A stretch of 64,000 nucleotides of DNA, taken from contig NC_132931.1 in NCBI RefSeq assembly GCF_047675955.1, positions 1,612,001 through 1,676,000 of the forward strand. Reading direction: 5' to 3'. The stretch's first letter is position 1; the number at the start of each line of letters is the position of its first letter. Source of the DNA: Chlorocebus sabaeus. Lineage: Eukaryota > Chordata > Mammalia > Primates > Cercopithecidae. The position numbers and the translations under genes are program-made. Shown here in pieces: positions 57,618 through 64,000 of the stretch. The notes under the pieces are model-generated. The model worked only from the letters and a program-made list of their open reading frames with translations, did not search any database and was not told the origin of the DNA.

Positions 57618-58124
57618 CTGATATTGATTATATTATATGGACTTAAAGCTTTGTACCTGAATGAGGACAAAAAAATATACAATTTAAGACATGGCTATAT
57701 CTTAATTCTCATGTTCTTTTCCAGAATAAGTAGAAAGATAAGTGTCCTTCTATACCTTAAAATGACTCTGCTATTCTAAACTATATGTTTAATCAAGGAG
57801 TAGTTTGCCCTGCCATGTAATTACTGTTAGAAGAACAGAAGTATGTACCCAAAATAAAGAACCTTTAGCCAGCAAATAGGCTTTAATTATTGTGAGAACT
57901 TCAGTAGGGGTAGCAACCCAGGACCCAATTTTAAAATTAGAAGCACTGAGGATGAGAAGTGAGGCAGTGGAAATAGCTCTGAGCTCTCTGAATCTATAAG
58001 TCATAAGGAACAAAAGTAGATATAAGATATATTTGATAATTATATTGAAGGAATAAAAATAATTTAAAACGTGTCATAGAAGCATAGAGTGACAGGCGAG
58101 AGGAAACTTAAATCATCATCCCGG

Positions 58125-58919
58125 AGCAGCCATGGTGGCTCCATGCGTGAGGCTGGTGCCACACAGTCTCCCGGTGTCGGCAGTGTCTCCAGGCCTTCTC
58201 CTCAGTTCTGCACACAACTACAAAACAAAAGAACAGTTGCCAGCACTTGGAAGAGGACGTGGATCCAAACCAAATGGGGGACAGATACTCCCTCTACAGA
58301 CAAGATACTCATGGAAGAAGTCAAGTTGGAAGAGCAGCTGAAGGAGGCTGTGGAAGAAGATAAGCAAGCATTGGCAGATACTGAGGGCTCGCAGCAGAGC
58401 AGCCAAAAACTGGTGGAGGAGGCAAATATGTACAGCATTCAGGGCTTCTGCAAGGACTCGTTAGAGGCGGCAGATGTTTTGGAGAAGGCAACACTGCGTG
58501 TTCCAGAAGAAGAAATTAAAGACAATAACCTTCACCTGAAGAACCTCTGTGAGACTCTCACAATGAGTGAAGTCCAGATTCAGGAAGTGTTCAGCAAGCA
58601 CTGCCAAGCTGAACCCTGTCAGTGCCAAGTTCCACCCTTATGAGCATGCGGCCTTTTTTTCATCTTTGTTCACATCCAACAGGCAACGTGCCAGTGTTGT
58701 AACAAGGTTTGAGGGAGGCATATCTCACACATGAAAACCCAGCGTGAAAACCCAGCCGTCACACTTACGCATCACAGGAAGATCTAGCATGAGGTCTTGT
58801 TCCACATGCTGGTTTAGGGGAAAGAGCTGAGCCCAGTGGTTCTAGTTACTAAAGTGAGGTTCAAGCTGCATGGGCAGCTCCTGAGACCCGCCCTTGTTGG
58901 TGTGGTGAAGAAGGCTTAG
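58125..58919 (+). pseudogene. GRPEL1P: GRPEL1 processed pseudogene
   Basis: An intronless copy of the mitochondrial GrpE homologue (nucleotide exchange factor for mtHsp70). GGAGCAGCC before the ATG at 58132 fits the parental 5' UTR. CVRLVPHSLP opens one frame, then small indels shift it. KLEEQLKEAVEE, SQKLVEEANMY, DVLEKAT and EVQIQEVFSKH are clear GRPEL1 blocks in a second frame, and LHGQLLRPALVGVVKKA to a TAG at 58917-58919 closes it. At least two frame breaks and a 130-bp insertion abolish the frame, so it is dead. Homologous 3' UTR may run on past 58919; I could not find the polyA end or the target duplication. Confidence 0.93.
58653..58784 (-). pseudogene. SNORD13P: Retrotransposed U13 (SNORD13) snoRNA copy inside GRPEL1P
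   Basis: Read on the - strand from 58784: it starts with GATC, then TGTGTGAGATATGCC and AACCTTGTTACAAC match the U13 core, with GTGTGACGGCTGGG in the place of the GTGATGATTGGG C-box region. It ends near the CCTGTTGGATG equivalent of the 3' D-box end, and an A-rich tail follows (T run at 58654-58660 on +). AGCATG with a few more matches occurs at 58643 and 58786, the likely target duplication. A 14-bp internal duplication has split the 5' half. Recognised from memory of U13; confidence is limited by divergence. Confidence 0.75.
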
Positions 58920-60151
58920 CTGCCTCTTACAAGACATTTTTTTTCTTTAAATCTCTTTCCATAATTCATGAAAAGCTGGTTCACCTTTTCTCATCTATGA
59001 ATACTTTTGACTTTCCCCAAGGCTCTTGGAAAGCAGAAGTAACCAGTGGGTAAACAGCACAGTAAGCTGATCTCACAGTTACATTAATGAACTCGTATTC
59101 AGGAGTGTTCTTTGATTTTTAGTACCACATGTTTAATCATTCCACTTAGTAAAAAAAAGGCCAATAGGAGACTACAGGTTATCTGGATTTTCATGAATCA
59201 CACTGTATCTGCTCAGACTCTAGTGACATCAAAGTATTTTAAATGAACAAAATGTCTTTGGGAATTCCGCTTTTTGGCAATCTGGACACTCCTGTCTGCA
59301 CTGTGTCTCTCTTGTCCTGCTTGTAGCATGGGAGTTACTGGATTTCTTAGCCCACTAAACATTTCATTCAATAAAGGGAAAGCAAGGGTCGAAACATTTC
59401 TTATGCTAAAAATAATTTTATGATGACCTTTATGAAGAACATGAGTTCCTTAGACACTGTCTAGCTGCTAAAAATGACAGATTTCTGGCTTTTTTGTTTG
59501 TTTTTGGAGGTGCAAAATGAGCATATGTACCTTAACGGTTCCCACCACCTTTATTTTGCCAGTAATTGAATTTGAGAAAATCAGTTAGTTTTGCCCTGTT
59601 TTCTTCATCTAAATGTGGAAATGTTTAAATCTGTGTTCTACTAGTTACTAATGACCTCAAGATATATTCCCTGGTGAGATGGACTTTCTCAGAATATGAG
59701 GACTGCATCCTTGGCACACTTTAAATGTGTGTTTCATTTTTCAAGAGGATTAAAGCCCTCATGTTTCTTTTCCTTTAAAAAATTATTGAAGGTAGCACAA
59801 ATTGATAATAGAAAAAAATATGGACATCAAAGCTAAAACCTAAATAGGTTAAGCAGTTAACAGCAGTACAGACAAAACTTAACCCAGAAAATAGACTGTG
59901 ACGATTCACATTGTAATGACAGAAGTTCCAGATGAAATACACAGAAAACATGGTCAAGGAAAATAGTCAAAGGTTTTCAAAACTGGAAGTGGAAACAAAG
60001 ATCTCAGCCAGACCATTAAGAAAGTGTATAGAGTGCCTCTCAGCATAATATTCAATGATAGACACCCACTTATCAATGTCTTAATCACAAAGTAAAACTT
60101 TATTTTAGAAAAATAAAATAAAATGACAACTTTACTCAGATGTTGTAGAAA
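58920..60151. other. Probable GRPEL1P 3' UTR, then unique sequence
   Basis: Homology to the parental 3' UTR is expected but cannot be checked here. An AATAAA lies at 59369. Beyond about 59800 the sequence is unique and AT-rich. Confidence 0.4.
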
Positions 60152-60442
60152 AGATGCCAGGTGCGGTGGCTCACGCCTGTAATCCCAGCACTTTTAGGAG
60201 GCCGAGGCGGATGGATCACGAGGTCAGGAGTTCAAGACCAACCTGGCCAAGATGGTGAAACCCCATCTCTACTAGAAATACAAAACTTGGCGTGGTGGCA
60301 CATGCTTGTAGTCCCAGCTACTCGGGAGGCTGAGGCAGGAGAATTGCTTGAACCTGGGAGTATAGGTTGCAGTGAGTTGAGATCGCGCCACCGCACTGCA
60401 GCCTGGCGACAGAGTGAGACTCCATCTCAAAAAAAAAAAAAA
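60152..60442 (+). mobile_element. Alu
   Basis: TAGAAAAGATG at both edges (60145, 60450). Runs from CAGGTGCGGTGGC to an A run. Confidence 0.92.
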
Positions 60443-61084
60443 GCTGTTTTAGAAAAGATGATCCCATACAATGATTAGAGAGTACTTGAGGAAAAGGATT
60501 TGCTCACTGCTCTACTATCTTTTTTTCTTGGAAGACTATGACAAACCTTTTGGAGTTTTGTAGAGCTTAAAAGAACTTACCAGCACAAACCTGCTCTCAC
60601 TTTGCCCCTTTGGCAAACACTGTGAGGGGCCTGAGAGTTACCTTATTTGCAGGCTAACAAATTAACCTGCCATAGTTTCACAGATACTGGCCAAAGACAC
60701 GAGTCTCCTGGGTCAGAGACAACGCCAGTTCCTTACAGCAGCAGCAGTAGCCAGACCATTTGCATTTGTGCTTATCCCCTGAGTATCTGTTCCTATGGGA
60801 TCATGCAGAGAAGACCAGGGAAAGCCTGTGCATGCAGTGAGTTGTATTAGAGGAGAGGAACCTTGGACTTAGGGATCCTTATTACACAGTAAGCAGTCTA
60901 GCCTTTTCTCTTGAAGGAGGTACTATCTCTGTCTCCTAAAGCTGTTTGCTATACAGAAATCCTTGAAAAGATGTTGCAAAACAAAGGCAGTCATTGTCTT
61001 TGCTCACAGATGGGTAGAAAGAGATCTATGGAGAATTGTCTTCAGCATCTTATAAAGGGAGGAATGGTAATAAATGGCCACATT

Positions 61085-61250
61085 CATTCAGTCAACCCAT
61101 ACTGAACACTAACCATGTGCCTGGCCCTGTTCTAGGCGTGAGGATATGGTGGTGAACGGTGCCCTCGTGGAGCTAACAGTTTAGTGGGGGAAATGGACAA
61201 TAAGCAGATCTGTAACATAGTGTAAGTCCTACAAGAATGGAAAGCGGGAC
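61085..61250. mobile_element. L2 fragment
   Basis: TGTGCCTGGCCCTGTTCTAG, GGTGAACGGTGCCCTCGTGG and TTTAGTGGGGGAAATGGACA follow the L2 3' consensus. Confidence 0.7.
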
Positions 61251-61341
61251 GAGAGACAGAGTGGCAGGGGAGTTCTTTTACATTATGAAGTAAATACTCT
61301 ACTGGAGCATAAACTGCGGTGGAAATAGAAAGGGAGTTTTC

Positions 61342-61639
61342 GGCCGGGCGCGGTGGCTCAAGCCTGTAATCCCAGCACTTTGGGAGGCCGAGACGGGCGG
61401 ATTACGAGGTCAGGAGATCGAGACCATCCTGGCTAACACGGTGAAACCCCGTCTCTACTAAAAACACAAAAAACTAGCCGGGCGGGGTGGCGGGCGCCTG
61501 TAGTCCCCGCTACTCGGGAGGCTGAGGCAGGAGAATGGCGTAAACCCGGGAGGCGGAGCTTGCAGTGAGCTGAGATCCGGCCACTGCACTCCAGCCCGGG
61601 CGACAGAGCAAGACTCCGTCTCAAAAAAAAAAAAAAAAA
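61342..61639 (+). mobile_element. AluYR-type (Old World monkey lineage), very young
   Basis: GAAAGGGAGTTTTC at 61328-61341 and 61640-61653 is a perfect 14-bp target duplication. It carries CAAGCC, GAGACGGGCGG, AAAACTAGCC, GCGGGGTGGCGGG, GCGTAAACCC and GATCCGGCC. Almost no decay, including many intact CpGs. Confidence 0.96.
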
Positions 61640-61775
61640 GAAAGGGAGTTTTCTGCATTGTACTGTAAAATTGTAGGGGTTGTATGGAGCTGAGGAGAAC
61701 ATGATACACCAGTAAGACAGGCCGCTCGGGTCTCTAAAAGGAACTCAGAGAGTTTCTAGTTGGAAGTGAGCACTA

Positions 61776-62129
61776 CAGGCTGAGCATCCCTTATCCGAAA
61801 GCCTTGGGACCAGAAGTGTTTCAGATTTGGGGTTTTCCCAGATTTTGGAATATTTACACATATATAAGATAACTTGGGACAGGGACCCAAGTCCAAACAC
61901 AGAATTCATTTGTTGTATATATATCTTACATACGTAGCCTGAAGGTAATATTATACCACATTTTAAGCAGTTTTGTGCATTAAACAGTTTTGGCTGCTTT
62001 TTGACTGCGGCCCGTCACATGAGGCCAGATGAGGAATTTCCCACTTGTGGTGTCATGTCGCCACTGAAAAATTTGGGATTTTTGAGCATTTCAGATTTTT
62101 TATTTTTGGGTTAGGAATGCTCAGACCTG
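61776..62129. mobile_element. Non-autonomous TIR transposon (Tigger/MER-type)
   Basis: Flanked by TA at 61774 and 62130. The left end CAGGCTGAGCATCCCTTA mirrors the right end, whose complement begins CAGGTCTGAGCATTCCTA. GACCAGAAGTGTTTCAGATT is a well-known internal block of this family. TA target and TIRs place it in Tc1/mariner. No transposase remains. Confidence 0.85.
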
Positions 62130-62275
62130 TAATAATAATCACAAGAATGAATATGGTTTGTTTTAAGTGCTAAAATTTGGTGCAAATGAAAGGTGTAAAA
62201 CCATGTGTAAACTACCTAAGAAGATTAAATGAATGGATATGCTTTTGCAGAAAATACATGAACTAGAAGGATAGA

Positions 62276-62455
62276 TTTGGGCACCGCAGTGTGTACCTGC
62301 TGTCCCCCCTACTCAGGAGGGAGACAGGAGGATTGCTTGAGCCTAGGAATGTGAGGCTGCAGTGAGCTACAATTACATCTGTGAATAGCTACTACACTCC
62401 ATCCTAGGCAATGTAGTCAAATGCAATTTCTGAAAAAATAATAAAACAATAACAA
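62276..62455 (+). mobile_element. Old Alu right-arm fragment
   Basis: GGCACCGCAGTGTGTACC to a run of AATAATAAAAC. Confidence 0.7.
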
Positions 62456-62570
62456 GTTAAATTATAGCGCCATAAAGGAAAATTCAAATATCAGTTAAAA
62501 TGTTGTCCCCCATAACAAAGTTAGACTTGAGGGTTTAATAGTTTAAAAAAAAAAAAAAAAAACTCATCTT

Positions 62571-62873
62571 GGCTGGTCGCGGTGTCTCACATTTATAATC
62601 TCAGCACTTTGGGAGGCCGAGGCGGGCGGATCACCTGAGGTCAGGAGTTCGAGACCAGCCTGGCCAATATGATGAAACCCTGTCTCTACCAAAAATACAA
62701 AAACAAGCTGGGCGTAATCCCAGCTACTTGGGAGGCCAAGACAGGAGAATTGCTTGAACCCAGGAGGTAGAGATTGCAGTGAGCCAAGATCGCGCCATTG
62801 CGTGATGGGTGGTGACAAGATGGGTGATCTCACCTGGGTGACAAGAGTGAAACTCCATCTCAAGAAAAAAAAA
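62571..62873 (+). mobile_element. Alu with duplicated tail block
   Basis: GGCTGGTCGCGGTGTC head. Near the end GTGATGGGTGGTGACAAG and GATGGGTGATCTCACC replace the normal CACTGCACTCCAGCC. Confidence 0.88.
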
Positions 62874-63078
62874 ATCGTACATTCCATAATGGTAGTCGTT
62901 TTGTTATATAGACCCGTTCTGCTTATTGAAAGGATTTGAGGTTTACAAAATTAATTTAAAATAACAGTGAGATAATAGGGTCATAATTTAATGGTACTTG
63001 GAGTTTAAAAACATGTTCTTATGGGCATATTCTTCACGTAGCTACTACTGTGATTACCTACATAGAAGTCCAGGCATA

Positions 63079-63370
63079 GGCTGGGTGCGGTGGCTTATGC
63101 CTATAATCCCAGCACTTTGGGAGGCTAAGGCAGGCAGGTCACTTGAGGCCAGGAGTTTGAGACCAGCCTGTTCAACATGGCAAAACCCTGTCTCTACTAA
63201 AAATACAAAAATTATCCGGTGTGATGGCACTTGCTTTTAATCCCAGCTACAAGGGAGGCTGAAGCACTTGAACCTGGGAAGCAGAGGTTGCAGTGAGCCG
63301 AGATGGCACCTCTGCACTCCAGCTTGGGCAACACAGCAAGACTTTTGTCTAAAAAGATTAAAAAAAAACA
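63079..63370 (+). mobile_element. Alu
   Basis: GGCTGGGTGCGGTGGC to AAAAAAAAC. AAGTCCAGGC at 63066 and 63371 is the target duplication. Confidence 0.92.
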
Positions 63371-64000
63371 AAGTCCAGGCTGAAAACTAAAACTAGTTCT
63401 CTGAAAGAATATCTCCAGCAAACCTAAAGTATAGTCCATGGATATATTTGTCTGGTGATCTAGTTTAGTACAGAAATGAAACTTAGAGAATGTATCATGT
63501 AAATATATTTCATCAATTCATAGGTGAGGGCTAGATGGAAGTCTCCTTGGAGAACTGGAAATAGAGGTGTGGGGTGGTGGTAATGAAAACCCACGCATTT
63601 GAGCCACGGAGCATGCTCAGATCGAGGCCCATCCTGCTTTCAGTCAACTCTGGGGTAGGGTGGGTAGCATCAGGACTTTTCTCATAGAGTAGTTCTGGAT
63701 CTACTTGGGTTCACACCTCAGAGCAGGAAGGTAACAACTTTTCTCGTGAGCATCGCTAGAAAGATCTAGTCACCATCGTCTCAGCACAGGCGTTAGTATA
63801 AAATAAGCACACTTACTGCTGCTACCACCGATCTAGAGAAGGAGACAGCTCCAGTAAGAAAAAGTGAGACTTACGGTGTGCCCCACGGTAGTTTGTCCTT
63901 CTTGTTTGTAATTATAGAATATTATAATGATTGCATTCAGTCTTCCCATGTAAATTGAAAGCCATCTGAGCATTTTCTTGACTTTTTTATAGAATTGGTA
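63371..64000. other. Unique intronic sequence at window edge
   Basis: No exon or repeat recognised. The last bases do not include the next RABGEF1 exon, which would begin by encoding DLSIEE. Confidence 0.5.

Larger units (their letters stand above)
51781..64000 (+). other. RABGEF1: RABGEF1 intron 4, continues past the window
   Basis: No RABGEF1 coding segment follows to the right edge. The intron contains Alus, a GRPEL1 retropseudogene with a U13 insertion, and a TA-flanked DNA transposon. Stretches with no repeat or exon that I can see are 53156-53762, 54070-54700, 55003-55332, 55943-56470, 57618-58090, 60443-61085 and 63371-64000. Confidence 0.8.

Noticed and set aside
58089..58643. 184-codon open frame that might be a GRPEL1-like gene
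   Set aside because: The parental reading frame is broken upstream and downstream, there are no introns, and a U13 copy interrupts the 3' part. It is a processed pseudogene.
51781..64000. Further RABGEF1 exons (Vps9 domain)
   Set aside because: No segment encodes the expected DLSIEEQSE continuation or Vps9 motifs. These exons must lie beyond the right edge.
1..64000. CRISPR arrays, operons or other prokaryotic systems
   Set aside because: The sequence is mammalian nuclear DNA. Spaced repeats are Alu copies and microsatellites.

Overview
The window is primate nuclear DNA, most likely from an Old World monkey. Alu elements or fragments lie roughly every kilobase, alongside L1, MIR, L2, MER5 and MaLR LTR remnants. 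Three young Alus, at 33484, 53763 and 61342, share the AluYR-type differences from the AluY of human and other apes: CAAGCC for CACGCC, GAGACGGGC for GAGGCGGGC, ACTAGCC for ATTAGCC, GCGTAAACC for GCGTGAACC and GATCCGGCC for GATCGCGCC. That Alu lineage belongs to cercopithecoids. The species cannot be fixed from this window.

One protein gene is supported: the 5' part of RABGEF1 (Rabex-5) on the + strand. A CpG island with ETS, CRE and GC boxes lies at about 7545-8620. It holds an untranslated first exon with a clean donor at 8001/8002. Three coding exons follow at 38866-39051, 42203-42369 and 51614-51780. They encode residues 1-171: the A20-type zinc finger, the adjoining ubiquitin-binding helix, a linker, and the start of the helical bundle. 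Introns are about 30.9 kb, 3.2 kb and 9.2 kb. The fourth runs past the right edge, so the Vps9 catalytic domain is not in the window. All frames, phases and splice sites are intact, which argues for the functional gene and not a duplicated pseudogene copy.

The first 7.5 kb is upstream sequence filled with Alus. I recognise no gene there, although a short GC-box/TATA-like cluster sits near 1.03 kb. Intron 1 contains a CHCHD2 processed pseudogene (14775-15305, - strand) with a perfect 13-bp target duplication and a polyA tail, an antisense MST LTR, and several antisense L1 remnants. One of those L1s is broken by an MLT1A-type LTR, which is itself broken by a monkey-type Alu. Intron 4 contains a GRPEL1 processed pseudogene (58132-58919) that was later hit by a retrotransposed U13 (SNORD13) snoRNA copy, plus a 354-bp TA-flanked DNA transposon.

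I found no novel gene system. The most useful observations are the NAGNAG acceptor that should give Rabex-5 with or without one alanine, a strong upstream acceptor at exon 2 with an in-frame upstream ATG, the U13-in-GRPEL1 nested retrocopy, the lineage-specific Alus, an unclassified 0.45-kb insertion in an L1, and an exact 64-bp tandem duplication.
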